A stretch of DNA of 64,000 nt from Acinetobacter zhairuonensis (GTDB lineage Bacteria; Pseudomonadota; Gammaproteobacteria; Pseudomonadales; Moraxellaceae): the NCBI RefSeq assembly GCF_022601715.1, contig NZ_JAKVIM010000019.1, positions 1 through 64,000 of the forward strand, in the 5' to 3' direction. The notes below the pieces were generated by a model that was not told where the DNA came from, did no database searches, and saw nothing but the letters and a program-made list of their open reading frames with translations. Positions 16,379 to 26,222 of the stretch are shown one piece after another. The translations under genes and the position numbers were made by a program. Position 1 is the stretch's first letter; each line of letters starts with the position of its first letter.

Positions 16379-17929
16379 ATGCAGAAGAATATCATCTCAC
16401 GTTCACTGGCATTAATGGGGGGAGCATTATTAACCGCTGCGGCTTTTGCTAAACCACCCAATATTTTAATTATTTTTCCAGATGATGTCGGCTGGTCAAA
16501 TGTCAGTGCATATGGTCAAGGTGTCATGGGTTATACCACACCTAATATTGACCGTATTGCAAATGAAGGCATTAAGTTTACTGAACACTATGCTCAACCC
16601 AGCTCAACAGCAGGACGTGCAGCACTAATTACAGGTCAGTATCCTATTCGTTCAGGTATGACCACAGTAGGGCGTCCTGGTTCTCCATTAGGTCTTAAAG
16701 CGGCATCACCAACATTGGCTGAAGTTTTAAAACCTTTAGGTTATATGAACGGTCAATTTGGTAAAAACCATTTGGGTGACCGTAATGAGAACCTACCAAC
16801 CGTACATGGTTTTGATGAGTTCTTTGGTAACCTCTACCACCTCAATACAGAAGAAGAGCCTGAACAATACGATTATCCAAAAGATCCAGAATTTAAGAAA
16901 AAATTTGGTACTCGTGGTGTCCTGCATTGTTATGCATCTAGCAAATCAGACAGTACAGATGATCCACGTTTTGGGAAAATGGGCAAACAAACCTGTACTG
17001 ATACTGGGGCTTTAACAACTAAGCGAATGGAAACAGTGGATGATGAATTCATTGCAGCCAGCTTAGATTTTATGAAAAAAAGCAAGGATGCAGACAAGCC
17101 ATTCTTTGTTTGGTTAAACCCAAGTCGTATGCATATGTATACCCATTTACGTGATGCACATCGTTATCTTGCGGCAGATAAAACCACTGGTGCAGACATG
17201 TACGGTAGTGGTGTTCTTGAACACGATATGCAAATTGGTAAATTACTCGATGACATGAAAGCGATGGGTGTACTTGATGACACGATCGTGATTTATTCAA
17301 CCGATAATGGACCTGAGCATAGTGCGCGTTTACATGGGGGGACTACACCTTTCCGTGGCGAAAAAATGACGACATATGAAGGTGGTGTTCGTGTGCCGAT
17401 GATGGTTCGTTGGCCTGGACACATTCCTGCTGGACAGACCAGATCAGGCATTCAAGCACATATGGATATCTTCACGACCTTGGCAGCTGCGGCAGGTAAT
17501 CCAAATGTTGTAGAGGAAATGAAAACCAAGCGTAAACAGTATATTGATGGGGTCAATAACTTAGATTACTGGACTGGAAAATCACCAGAAAGTAAGCGTA
17601 ATAACTTTTTGTATTACCATGAGTCAACTTTACGTGCGATTCGCCTCAATCAGTGGAAGCTGCATTTTGAAACCAGCGAAAACTATTACGACCAGTATCA
17701 GAAACAAAAGTTCCCAGTTTTTTACAATATTCATTTAGATCCGTATGAGTCATTCGACAATAAGACAGATCGTTCTGACATTATTCAAAGTAAACAGTGG
17801 CTGAATGAGCCTGTTCAGGAAATCTTGAATGAGCATATTCAGTCCCTACAGAAGTATCCTCCTGTACAAAAAGCTGCGACGCTTGACTTCAGTGAAGTGA
17901 TTAAGCAAATGCAGAATGGCAATGAATAA
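16379..17929 (+). CDS. Exported sulfatase, Ser-type motif
   Basis: This is a 516-residue protein. ATG 16379 has GGAGAGG upstream and gives a signal peptide ending at about AAFAK. The sulfatase fold is clear: NILIIFPDDVGWSN (metal-binding Asp35/Asp36), the signature PSSTAGRAALITGQYPIRSG, and YSTDNGPEH near residue 305. The residue to be converted to formylglycine is Ser76 in S-T-A-G-R, not Cys, so it should need an anSME/AtsB-type maturase; none is encoded in the window. The closest family is arylsulfatase/choline-sulfatase-like. It heads a group with a DUF3604 protein, a PpiC protein and a HupE-like protein. The substrate is unknown. Confidence 0.85.
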   Translation: MQKNIISRSLALMGGALLTAAAFAKPPNILIIFPDDVGWSNVSAYGQGVMGYTTPNIDRIANEGIKFTEHYAQPSSTAGRAALITGQYPIRSGMTTVGRPGSPLGLKAASPTLAEVLKPLGYMNGQFGKNHLGDRNENLPTVHGFDEFFGNLYHLNTEEEPEQYDYPKDPEFKKKFGTRGVLHCYASSKSDSTDDPRFGKMGKQTCTDTGALTTKRMETVDDEFIAASLDFMKKSKDADKPFFVWLNPSRMHMYTHLRDAHRYLAADKTTGADMYGSGVLEHDMQIGKLLDDMKAMGVLDDTIVIYSTDNGPEHSARLHGGTTPFRGEKMTTYEGGVRVPMMVRWPGHIPAGQTRSGIQAHMDIFTTLAAAAGNPNVVEEMKTKRKQYIDGVNNLDYWTGKSPESKRNNFLYYHESTLRAIRLNQWKLHFETSENYYDQYQKQKFPVFYNIHLDPYESFDNKTDRSDIIQSKQWLNEPVQEILNEHIQSLQKYPPVQKAATLDFSEVIKQMQNGNE

Positions 17930-17948
17930 TTTGTAGTTATTCACTGAC

Positions 17949-17976
17949 AAAAAGGCACTTTAGAGTGCCTTTTTTA
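17949..17976 (+). terminator. Rho-independent terminator after the sulfatase gene
   Basis: AGGCACT and AGTGCCT form a stem with a short loop, followed by TTTTTT. It lies 20 bp after the sulfatase stop, so the DUF3604 gene probably has its own promoter. Confidence 0.85.
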
Positions 17977-18169
17977 TTGGTTAATAAGCGTAAACCCTAT
18001 CTTTAGGCACATTTACTGCGGATTTAATAAAATAAACATAATTGATTGAAGTTTGATCTGGAATTTAAACTTACTTGGGAGTATTTTATATTCAGAACTT
18101 AACCTATTTATGGTCTTACTGGTTCTTAAAAGTAAAGATAAGAAAGATTAAAAATTAGGAAAATTGATT

Positions 18170-20062
18170 ATGAAAAAGTTGAATATCTCCATTTTACGTT
18201 ACTCTATTTTGGGCGTGATTTCAGCCTCGTCTATTTCAGCACTTATATTTACCAATGTCTTTGCTGTTACCACCTCCACAGGATCGCCTCAAGTAGAGTC
18301 AAAAACCAGTCAAAACCAAAAAGCAGAAGCTCAAGTCAAACAAAATCCGTATAAAGACGCTTATTTTGGTGAAACCCATGTACATACTGGGGTATCCATG
18401 GATGCCTTCATTGGTGGAAACCGATTAACCCCTGAAGATGCGTACCGATTTGCTCGGGGTGAGGCCGTAAATATGAATGGGCAAATGCATAAAATTAAGC
18501 GCCCACTGGATTTCTGTGCAGTGACAGATCATTCCGAATTTATGGGCGAAGCCTATAGCCTCATGAATCCAGGTGCGCCAGGATATAATGACCCAATAGC
18601 AAAAGCGTTCCGTGAAACCACAGATTTAAATGAGGCATTAGGTTTATATAAAAAATACGTACTTGATCCTTTAAGTGGCGGTGGTAGTCCGCATCCTTCT
18701 TTTTTCCAAGGTCCTGAATCCATAAAATCGACCTGGAAAAAGAATTTTGAAGCCACTGAAAAATATTACCAACCAGGTAAATTTACCACTATTCATGGTT
18801 ATGAATGGACTTCGGCACCTGATGGCGGAAATTTACACCGCAATCTTTTATTCCGAGATACCAATCTTCCAGATATGCCATTCTCATCGAATGAAAGCCC
18901 AGATCCAGAAAAATTATGGCAATGGATGGGAACTCAGCGTGCCAAAGGTATGAAAGTCTTTGCAATGCCACATAACTCAAATGAAAGTAAGGGCATGCTA
19001 TTTACCGAGTCGACTTTAGAAGGTAAACCAATTACCAAAGAATATGTACAAACTCGTGCCAGTATGGAACCTTTAATTGAGATGATGCAAATTAAAGGAA
19101 ATTCGGAAGTTGTTCCACAGTTCTGGCCAAATGATGAATTTGCTGATTTTGAAAATGCTGCAACACTACAAAAATATAATGGTCGCGTATTCAAGAAAGA
19201 GAACTTCGTTCGTTATGGGCTCACCCGTGGACTCAAATATAAACAAGACTTAGGTACTAACCCATTTAAGTATGGATTCGTGGGCGGAACAGATAGTCAC
19301 AATGGTACGCCGAGTAATGTGGAAGAAGACAATTATGCCTTAGGTAGTCATGGATTAACTGACCGTAAACCAGAAGCACGCGCTAATAATATCTTGGAAG
19401 GAGAAATGCGTATTGCTGATATGAGCCCTGGTGCATTAACAGGCGTTTGGGCAACCTCCAATACGCGTGGTGCAATTTGGGATGCGATGTTAGCCAAAGA
19501 AACCTTCGCAACCAGTGGTCCACGTATGAAAGTACGTGCATTTGCAGGTCAAGGTTTTGCTAAATCGTATACTTCTTATAACGCTTTAGTTCAAGATGGT
19601 TATAAAAAAGGTGTCCCAATGGGAGGGGACTATAAAGGAAAAACTGCCCCTCAAATTTTAGTCTGGGCGGTGAAAGACCCGATTGGACCAAATTTGGACC
19701 GGATTCAAATTGTGAAAGGTTGGGTCGAAAATGGTCAGATGAAAGACAAAATATATAACGTTGTCGCATCAGGCAATCGTTTACGTAAAGATGGTTCGGT
19801 TGAGCCAATTAATGCGCCAATTAATTTAAAAACAGGACAATTTAACACCCAAAAAGGTAGTGCAGAGTTAATGGGGGTTTGGACTGACCCTGATTTTGAT
19901 GCAAAACAACAAGCTTACTACTATGTACGTGTATTACAACTACCAACTGCACGCTGGAATTTATATGACGAGTTACGTGCAAATGTAAAATATCCTGACG
20001 ATGTGAAAAAACAAATTGTAGAACGCGCTTGGGGTTCACCTATTTGGCATGAAGTAAATTAA
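18170..20062 (+). CDS. Exported DUF3604 protein
   Basis: This is a 630-residue protein. ATG 18170 is chosen over TTG 18164 because TTAGGA sits 9 bp upstream. A signal peptide of about 36 residues is followed by a DUF3604 domain: AYFGETHVHTGVSMDAF at the start, DFCAVTDHSEFMGEAY, HGYEWTSAPDGGNLHRN and GFVGGTDSHNG near residue 370. The His/Asp pattern is like PHP-type metal-dependent hydrolases, so a metal-bound periplasmic hydrolase is likely. The reaction is not established. It is followed 6 bp later by the PpiC-type gene and lies downstream of the sulfatase, with which it may share an organic substrate. Confidence 0.8.
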   Translation: MKKLNISILRYSILGVISASSISALIFTNVFAVTTSTGSPQVESKTSQNQKAEAQVKQNPYKDAYFGETHVHTGVSMDAFIGGNRLTPEDAYRFARGEAVNMNGQMHKIKRPLDFCAVTDHSEFMGEAYSLMNPGAPGYNDPIAKAFRETTDLNEALGLYKKYVLDPLSGGGSPHPSFFQGPESIKSTWKKNFEATEKYYQPGKFTTIHGYEWTSAPDGGNLHRNLLFRDTNLPDMPFSSNESPDPEKLWQWMGTQRAKGMKVFAMPHNSNESKGMLFTESTLEGKPITKEYVQTRASMEPLIEMMQIKGNSEVVPQFWPNDEFADFENAATLQKYNGRVFKKENFVRYGLTRGLKYKQDLGTNPFKYGFVGGTDSHNGTPSNVEEDNYALGSHGLTDRKPEARANNILEGEMRIADMSPGALTGVWATSNTRGAIWDAMLAKETFATSGPRMKVRAFAGQGFAKSYTSYNALVQDGYKKGVPMGGDYKGKTAPQILVWAVKDPIGPNLDRIQIVKGWVENGQMKDKIYNVVASGNRLRKDGSVEPINAPINLKTGQFNTQKGSAELMGVWTDPDFDAKQQAYYYVRVLQLPTARWNLYDELRANVKYPDDVKKQIVERAWGSPIWHEVN

Positions 20063-20068
20063 GAATAT

Positions 20069-20932
20069 ATGATTAAACGACTAGTAAAAGAACCATTCAT
20101 ACACTTTTTGATATTGGGCTTTCTGATTTTTGCGGTTTATTTCTGGGTAAACCGCAATCAGATAGAGAATAATCACATCGTGATTGATCAATCTGAATTT
20201 GAGCATTTAAAGAACTTATGGTCGATTCAATGGAAAAAAGAGCCAGAGAAAACGGATATTCAGGCATTGCTTGATCGTTATATTCGTCAAGAAGTGTTTT
20301 ATCGTGAGGCTTTGGCACTGAACTTAGATCACAACGATGAGATTATTAAGAAGCGCTTGTCGCAAAAAATGGAAGCGGTTGCTACTGATTTAAACACTTT
20401 GACTCAGCCTCCTACAGATGAACAGTTAAAGAAATATTTGAGTCAACATGCAGCATTATTTATGCAACCTTCGTCTTATGCCTTTAAACAGATTGTATTT
20501 CCTGCTGGTGAAGCTGATTCAACACAAAAATTGAATACGTTGTTGGCGCAATTAAAGCAAGGTGGCAGTATTCCTGAAAATGACTTGAATCGTTTAGGAA
20601 TTCCTTCTGAGTGGTCATTAACTCCAGTGACAGATTTGGATAATGCATTTGGAGGAGGCTTTGCACAGGCTTTAGACAAGTTGCCGTTACATCAATGGGT
20701 AGGACCTGTTTCTTCTGGGTTTGGCGAACATCTAGTTTTTATTGAAACTAAAGAAAAGACACAATTGCCTGAATTTGCAGAGATAAAGGATGAGGTAGAA
20801 AGAGAATATAAATATCAAACTGAGCTTGAGACTCAAGACCGTGTATATAAAGAGTTATTGGCAAAATATAACGTGAGTATTACTGCCAAGGACATTCCCT
20901 CGGATATTTCATTGTTATATACAAAAAAATGA
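20069..20932 (+). CDS. Membrane-anchored PpiC/SurA-type peptidyl-prolyl isomerase
   Basis: This is a 287-residue protein with one N-terminal membrane segment (FIHFLILGFLIFAVYFWV), a helical chaperone-like part, and a parvulin-like domain at about residues 130-240 (YAFKQIVFPAG, then LDNAFGGGFAQALDKLP and WVGPVSSGFGEHLVFI). It probably assists folding of exported proteins of the same group, such as the sulfatase or DUF3604 protein. Its stop overlaps the start of the next gene by 4 bp (ATGA), so the two are translated together. Only part of the usual parvulin active-site pattern can be seen, so chaperone activity without catalysis is possible. Confidence 0.75.
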   Translation: MIKRLVKEPFIHFLILGFLIFAVYFWVNRNQIENNHIVIDQSEFEHLKNLWSIQWKKEPEKTDIQALLDRYIRQEVFYREALALNLDHNDEIIKKRLSQKMEAVATDLNTLTQPPTDEQLKKYLSQHAALFMQPSSYAFKQIVFPAGEADSTQKLNTLLAQLKQGGSIPENDLNRLGIPSEWSLTPVTDLDNAFGGGFAQALDKLPLHQWVGPVSSGFGEHLVFIETKEKTQLPEFAEIKDEVEREYKYQTELETQDRVYKELLAKYNVSITAKDIPSDISLLYTKK

Positions 20933-21921
20933 TCAAAAATTTTATACGCGTTTTTATTTTAGTTTGGACGGCCTGTTTAACTCAGGTTTGGGCACATGAA
21001 ATTCGACCTGCTTATTTACAAATTAATCAGTCTGATCCTGAGCATTATCAAGTGCTTTGGAAAGTCCCAAGTCGCGGTGAAACGGTAAGTAATATTCAGC
21101 CTGAATTTGATCCAGCTTTCAAATTAGAGCAGAGTAGTCCTGAAACTGTTTTAGAAGGCTTTGTAATTTTTCACTATCAGTTAACTGGTAGTCACCCACT
21201 ACAAGGCACAGCACTCAAAATTAATAATCTACCGCTCACAACGATTGATGTATTGGTGAATCTTCATTTGCAAGATGGACAAAAATATAGTTTTTTAATT
21301 CAACCTAGTACCAATGAAATTCTCATTCCGCAAACTCCGACCAAATGGAATGTAGTTAAAACCTATACCATACTGGGCATTGAGCATATTCTGTTAGGCT
21401 TTGATCACTTACTTTTTGTATTGGCACTGATTATTTTGACCAAAGGCGCAATGCGAATTGTAAAAACCATTACAGCATTTACGCTTGCACATAGTATTAC
21501 TTTAGGCATGGCATCATTGGGCTATGTACATGTACCTGGACCACCTGTTGAAGCTGTGATTGCCTTAAGTATTATGTTTTTGGCATTGGAAATTCTAAGA
21601 GGATTGAATGGGCAAGTGACCTTAACCGGTAGTAAACCGTGGTTAGTTGCTTTTACCTTTGGCTTATTACATGGCTTTGGGTTTGCTGGTGCTTTGACAG
21701 AAATTGGTTTGCCACAAACAGAGATTCCATTAGCTTTGGCTTTTTTCAATATTGGTGTGGAACTTGGTCAATTGGCTTTTGTCGGGGTAATGTTGTTGCT
21801 CATTTATCTCTTAAATTTGAAGAAAGACTGGCCGCTGTGGCTACAGAAAGTTCCACCTTATGCCATTGGGACAATCAGTGCATTTTGGGTGATTGAACGG
21901 GTTTCGGGGTTTATGGTTTAA
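20929..21921 (+). CDS. HupE/UreJ-type membrane protein with a periplasmic N-terminal domain
   Basis: This is a 330-residue protein: a signal peptide (ending VWAHEIRPAY), about 120 residues of beta-rich periplasmic domain, then a HupE/UreJ_2-type membrane domain with GIEHILLGFDHLLFVLALI, FTLAHSITLGMASLG and LLHGFGFAGAL. The conserved His and Asp in the helices suit metal transport. It overlaps the PpiC gene by 4 bp and ends in a strong terminator, so it closes this transcription unit. The substrate is unknown; a role in supplying metal to the neighbouring exported enzymes is a guess. A second, shorter HupE/UreJ protein is in the urease cluster. Confidence 0.75.
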   Translation: MIKNFIRVFILVWTACLTQVWAHEIRPAYLQINQSDPEHYQVLWKVPSRGETVSNIQPEFDPAFKLEQSSPETVLEGFVIFHYQLTGSHPLQGTALKINNLPLTTIDVLVNLHLQDGQKYSFLIQPSTNEILIPQTPTKWNVVKTYTILGIEHILLGFDHLLFVLALIILTKGAMRIVKTITAFTLAHSITLGMASLGYVHVPGPPVEAVIALSIMFLALEILRGLNGQVTLTGSKPWLVAFTFGLLHGFGFAGALTEIGLPQTEIPLALAFFNIGVELGQLAFVGVMLLLIYLLNLKKDWPLWLQKVPPYAIGTISAFWVIERVSGFMV

Positions 21922-21962
21922 ATCATTGCCTCTAAAGCATAAAGATTTATAAATGAAATACA

Positions 21963-22004
21963 AAAAAACCACAGAAGCAACTTATGTCGCTTCTGTGGTT
22001 TTTT
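21963..22004. terminator. Strong bidirectional terminator between convergent genes
   Basis: AACCACAGAAGC pairs with GCTTCTGTGGTT (12 bp). An A-run comes before the stem and a T-run after it, so it can work in both directions, for the HupE-like gene (+) and the nitronate-monooxygenase-like gene (-). Confidence 0.9.
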
Positions 22005-22013
22005 AAAGACAGA

Positions 22014-23042
22014 TTAAACAGAACAGCTTTCTTTAGTGCTGATCTGAGTAAAAGTCGGCAAATTTAAATCGTTACGATTGAGGGCAGCTAGGTATTCCTC
22101 TTTCAGGTTATCCACAAACTCTGCAACAGTTGGAATTTCATGAATAGTACCAATACCTTGACCGCAGCCCCAAATATCACGCCATGCTTTATTTGTCTTA
22201 ATACCACCAGAGCCGAAATTCATGGCATCTGCATGAGATTGTTCTAAGCCTTCTGGGTCTAGGCCAGCAGCAGTAATTGAACCACGTAGATAATTACCAT
22301 GTACGCCAGTGAATAGGTTGGAATAAACAATATCGTCTGCAGTGCTATTTACGATCATCTGTTTATAGTCATCAACAGCACCACATTCTTGAGTCGCAAT
22401 AAAACCGGAACCGATATAGCCAAAATCAGCCCCTAAAGCTCTAGCAGCTAATAAGGCTTGACCTGTCGTGATGGATCCTGACAATGCCAATGGGCCTTTA
22501 AACCATTCACGCGTTTCTTGAATTAAGGCAAATGGAGATTGAGTTCCTGCATGTCCGCCTGCACCAGCAGCAACGGCAATTAGACCATCCGCACCTTTTT
22601 CAATGGCTTTACGCGCAAATTTCTGATTGATAATGTCGTGAAAAACCACACCACCATAACTATGAATGGCATCATTCACTTCTGTTTTGGCACCTAAAGA
22701 CGTAATAATGATCGGCACTTTATATTTCACACATAGTGCGAGGTCATGTTCCAGACGATCATTTGATTTATGCACAATCAGATTTACTGCAAAAGGCGCA
22801 GCGGGGTGCTCAGGGTGTTCAATATCCCACTGTGTTAAAGCTTCCGTAATTTCTTTAAGCCAGTCTTCTAATAAGCTCGCAGGTCGAGCATTTAAAGATG
22901 GGAAAGAACCAACAACGCCAGCTTGGCATTGAGCAATTACCGATTTGGGGTTTGAGATAATGAATAAAGGTGCCGCAATGACTGGAATAGTTAATTGATT
23001 TTTTAATCTTTGCATAAGGCGGCTGACGTTTGGATTCATCAT
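22014..23042 (-). CDS. Nitronate monooxygenase-like flavin enzyme
   Basis: This is a 342-residue TIM-barrel flavoprotein of the NPD/2-nitropropane dioxygenase family. It has PVIAAPLFIISNP at the start, GADGLIAVAAGAGGHAGTQS (phosphate-binding glycines and the HAG motif) in the middle, and GALALGAD-type sequence ARALGADFGYIGSGFIAT near residue 210. Such enzymes oxidise nitronates or serve as flavin-dependent oxidoreductases or enoyl reductases. It follows the acyl-CoA ligase gene by 21 bp on the same strand, so a role on an acyl substrate is possible. The exact reaction is unknown. Confidence 0.8.
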   Translation of the reverse strand: MMNPNVSRLMQRLKNQLTIPVIAAPLFIISNPKSVIAQCQAGVVGSFPSLNARPASLLEDWLKEITEALTQWDIEHPEHPAAPFAVNLIVHKSNDRLEHDLALCVKYKVPIIITSLGAKTEVNDAIHSYGGVVFHDIINQKFARKAIEKGADGLIAVAAGAGGHAGTQSPFALIQETREWFKGPLALSGSITTGQALLAARALGADFGYIGSGFIATQECGAVDDYKQMIVNSTADDIVYSNLFTGVHGNYLRGSITAAGLDPEGLEQSHADAMNFGSGGIKTNKAWRDIWGCGQGIGTIHEIPTVAEFVDNLKEEYLAALNRNDLNLPTFTQISTKESCSV

Positions 23043-23063
23043 TTAAATTGTCCCTTTTAAAAA

Positions 23064-24953
23064 TTATGCAGTGAGTGAGATCGTGCTGGCTGAGGTATCT
23101 AAAGATAAAATATTGATACGGCTAGCTACAGTAAAGCGTCCTAATACCTCATTCACGAGATGAACTTTGGATGAATTGGAAAGCTGTACTTCTATAATTA
23201 AGCCTTTTGTACCTTCATCAACAGAAGTTAACTGTATCAGACTAGATCCAGCAGCTTCTTGAATCAGCGGTGTAAGTACATAGAGTGCGGCATTGGCGCG
23301 TAACGCTGGTTTATAAATTTTACCAACGCCCGTGAGTGGTAACTCTTCAATAATATGGATCATGCTAGGCCAAGCGGGGCGTTCTGAAATCCCTTGTTGA
23401 GCAAAGCTTAAAAGTTCATCTGCATTGATCTGTTGATTTGCTTTCAGCGTGACATAACACACAGGGCGTTCGCCTGCATAAGCATCGGGTTGACCCACAG
23501 CTGCCGCAGCAGCAACAGCGGGATGTGAAGCAAGTACATCTTCAATCATGACAGGGTCAATATTATGACCACCACGAATAATTAGATCTTTAGAGCGCCC
23601 AGAGAGGTGGAGTCGACCTTCAGCATCGAGTCGACCTAAATCCCCACTATTTAATTGACCTTGATGGAATGTATCTGCACCTTGCGCCGTATTGAGATAA
23701 CCTGAGCTCACAGTTGGACCTGAAACCACTAAAATTCCAGTTTCATTCACCGAGCACTCACCTCCAATTTTACCACCCTCTAAACGCTTATGAATGGAGA
23801 GTCGCGTATATGGCAAACGCAATCCAACACAGTTCATGGTCGCTTCTACACCTGCAGGGTCAATTGCAGTAGCACCACCAGATTCGGTCATGCCTAAGAT
23901 TTCATGAACTGATAGTCCTGTTTTCGTTTTAAATTGTTCAGCGACAGCTTTTGGAGTGGCAGCTGAACCAGTAATCGCTAAACGCACAGTTGACAAATCA
24001 GCATTAACAGGTTGAGTGAGGATTGCAGCGAGTGCTGTCGGTACGGCACCTAATACAGTGACTTTATAGTGCTTAACAATACACCAAAACTGTTGAACCA
24101 TTTGTGGGTTTCTAAATCCACTTGGCGACAAAATTAAAACTTCAGCACCTGATAAAAAGAAGGCTAGGCTACTGACAATGGCGCCGCCAACGTGAAACAT
24201 GGGCATGCCATTGGTTAAAATATCGGTTGTGCGAATATCTAATAAAGCTGCTGTACCCAGTGCTGCTGCAAGTTGATTGGTGTGCGTATGTGAAACCAGT
24301 TTGGGTGCAGAAGTTGTACCGCCTGTATGGAAGTAGGCAACGACACGCTCTGAATCTTCTTGCTGTTCGAAGCTAAGGCTGTGTTGAGGTTGAATTGCAG
24401 TGGCTTGATGAAAATCAATGGCATCCGAATTCGGAGGTGCCACAATCGCAACAATTTTTAAGTGTGGACAACGCACTCGAATGGCCTCTACTTTTTCCCA
24501 TATTTGAGGTGCGATGGCTGGACCAGGAACAACCAGTAGTTTTGCTTTGGAGTTTTCGATCAAATCTGCGAGATGTTCAGCATTTAATAGTGGATTTAAA
24601 GGAACTGCATAACCAGATGTTTCAGCCGCCCAAAGCGTAATTTGTGTTTCGAGCAAGGAGGGTAAAATATAAGCAACACCAGCACCTTGACCTACAATAT
24701 CCACAAATAAATTTGCGGTTTGATTAATTTTATTCAGTAATTCTATATAGGTTAATTGAGCAGGTTGTTCATGTTCGTCGCCTGTCATAATCATCGTCAA
24801 TGCAACTTTGTTGTCATATTTTGCTGCAGCTTCGACAAACAGTTGATAGACAGTTTTAGGGATACGCTCCTGAAGGGGCTTTTCACTTTCGAAGTGTTCG
24901 ATTGCAGCTAAAGATGTTAAGCCACCATGCCAATCATGTTGAATATGTTCCAT
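23064..24953 (-). CDS. AMP-dependent acyl-CoA ligase
   Basis: This is a 629-residue protein. ATG 24953 is preferred to the in-frame TTG at 24992, having purine-rich GGAAAAT before it. It is an ANL-superfamily enzyme: ATP-binding AYFHTGGTTSAPKLVSHTH near residue 200, ILGMTESGG, the YxxR-type block LNSGDLGRLDAEGRLHLSGR and a C-terminal lysine region PLTGVGKIYKP. It should activate a carboxylic acid as CoA thioester. It lies downstream of a Baeyer-Villiger-type monooxygenase and a hydrolase, a set recalling mymA-lipR-fadD13 in mycobacteria, so the acid may be a product of ketone oxidation and ester cleavage. The last 60 or so residues extend beyond the normal family end. Confidence 0.85.
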   Translation of the reverse strand: MEHIQHDWHGGLTSLAAIEHFESEKPLQERIPKTVYQLFVEAAAKYDNKVALTMIMTGDEHEQPAQLTYIELLNKINQTANLFVDIVGQGAGVAYILPSLLETQITLWAAETSGYAVPLNPLLNAEHLADLIENSKAKLLVVPGPAIAPQIWEKVEAIRVRCPHLKIVAIVAPPNSDAIDFHQATAIQPQHSLSFEQQEDSERVVAYFHTGGTTSAPKLVSHTHTNQLAAALGTAALLDIRTTDILTNGMPMFHVGGAIVSSLAFFLSGAEVLILSPSGFRNPQMVQQFWCIVKHYKVTVLGAVPTALAAILTQPVNADLSTVRLAITGSAATPKAVAEQFKTKTGLSVHEILGMTESGGATAIDPAGVEATMNCVGLRLPYTRLSIHKRLEGGKIGGECSVNETGILVVSGPTVSSGYLNTAQGADTFHQGQLNSGDLGRLDAEGRLHLSGRSKDLIIRGGHNIDPVMIEDVLASHPAVAAAAAVGQPDAYAGERPVCYVTLKANQQINADELLSFAQQGISERPAWPSMIHIIEELPLTGVGKIYKPALRANAALYVLTPLIQEAAGSSLIQLTSVDEGTKGLIIEVQLSNSSKVHLVNEVLGRFTVASRINILSLDTSASTISLTA

Positions 24954-25247
24954 ATATTTTCCATTGAATGCAGTTATTGTTTTTTCAACCAAGGTTTACT
25001 GTAGAGCACTTCAATATAAAAAACTTGTACTGAACAGCTACCTTTTTTTGATGAATATTTTATGAAATGCGACTACGTATTAATACTCGAGTTGATGTTC
25101 TAGGATTTAAAACCACCATCAGTAATTTTTAGAAGAACTCTAAAGATATATCTCTGAGAATAAAGCAAATATCTCATTGATTCCTTTATTGATATTGCTG
25201 ATTTAAATGTAGTGCAATCGAGAAGGAGAGGCTGAAGAGCCTCTCTT

Positions 25248-26153
25248 TTATGCGGCTACAGTCAGTTCAGCATGTGCAGGACAGTGCTTCTTTAGGAAAT
25301 CAATTTGTAGGGCAATATTTTGCTCAAAAAGTTCGCCATCACATAATTCAAAGTGATTACTGTTGAGCATATAGTATTCAGCATTTGGCATTTTATTCGC
25401 TGCAGAACGAATGGATTGTTCCGGAATAATGCTGTCGCGTTGACCCGAAATCACCACTACAGGCATTGATAGCTTATGTGCAAAAAGAGTTGGGTTGTAG
25501 TAGGCGATTTCTAAAAAGATACGTGCACGAGTTTTATTTTCCCATTTGGCATTCTCTGGCAATTGCGATAAATAACCATCCCATGCGTCTGCTGTGGTCA
25601 TTGCGGCAATATCATTTTCACGACCAATAATTGGGCGATAAACTGGTTTATTGAGCAAACCTCCTAATAAATCCATAAAGCCAGCAGCACTCAGTTTTGC
25701 CAATTTAGACAGAGGTACACCTTTTAAGCTCGACAGACCATCTACATGGGGTGCTTGTAAGATAACGGCTTTAACTTGTCCATCACGCGCAGCAGTTTGA
25801 ATCGCATGCCCACCAGAGAAGGAATAACCCCATAGAATAATCTGTTGTGTATCCACAGAATCTAGCGTTCTTACAAAGTTGAGCGCAGCTTTCCAATCTT
25901 CTAAATGGCGTTTTGGACTGACCCAGTGCCGAGGATGTCCCTCACTGTCACCAAAGCCACGATAATCGAAAGAAAATACGGCATAACCTTGTGCGACAAA
26001 GCGCTCAGCAAACTTTGGTAAGCCTGCATCTTTAATCATACCAAAGCCTTGCGCCATAATAATGACGGGTGGTTTACGGTTTTGTTTGGGGAGTTTTAAA
26101 GTCCCTGCGCAACGTGTACCTTGGCTAATAAATTGCAGTTGTGAAGTATTCAT
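25248..26153 (-). CDS. Alpha/beta hydrolase
   Basis: This is a 301-residue protein with the alpha/beta-hydrolase pattern: an oxyanion region PVIIMAQGFG, FSFDYRGFGDSEG, the nucleophile elbow GYSFSGGH (Ser about residue 112), and a late Asp (SGQRDSIIPEQS) and His (NSNHFELC). It looks like the S15/DUF-type esterases that accompany monooxygenases. It is 69 bp downstream of the Baeyer-Villiger-type enzyme gene and could cleave the ester that enzyme forms. The substrate is not known. Confidence 0.8.
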   Translation of the reverse strand: MNTSQLQFISQGTRCAGTLKLPKQNRKPPVIIMAQGFGMIKDAGLPKFAERFVAQGYAVFSFDYRGFGDSEGHPRHWVSPKRHLEDWKAALNFVRTLDSVDTQQIILWGYSFSGGHAIQTAARDGQVKAVILQAPHVDGLSSLKGVPLSKLAKLSAAGFMDLLGGLLNKPVYRPIIGRENDIAAMTTADAWDGYLSQLPENAKWENKTRARIFLEIAYYNPTLFAHKLSMPVVVISGQRDSIIPEQSIRSAANKMPNAEYYMLNSNHFELCDGELFEQNIALQIDFLKKHCPAHAELTVAA

Positions 26154-26222
26154 CTTAAATTCCTTTTTGCATTTTTAGCTCATATGACTGTTGCCATATG
26201 AGCTAATTATCCAGAGCAATTC

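Noticed and set aside
25228..25247. Hairpin GAGAGGCT/AGCCTCTC as a terminator of the hydrolase gene
   Set aside because: The T-run lies on the wrong side for the minus-strand gene, so terminator function is doubtful.
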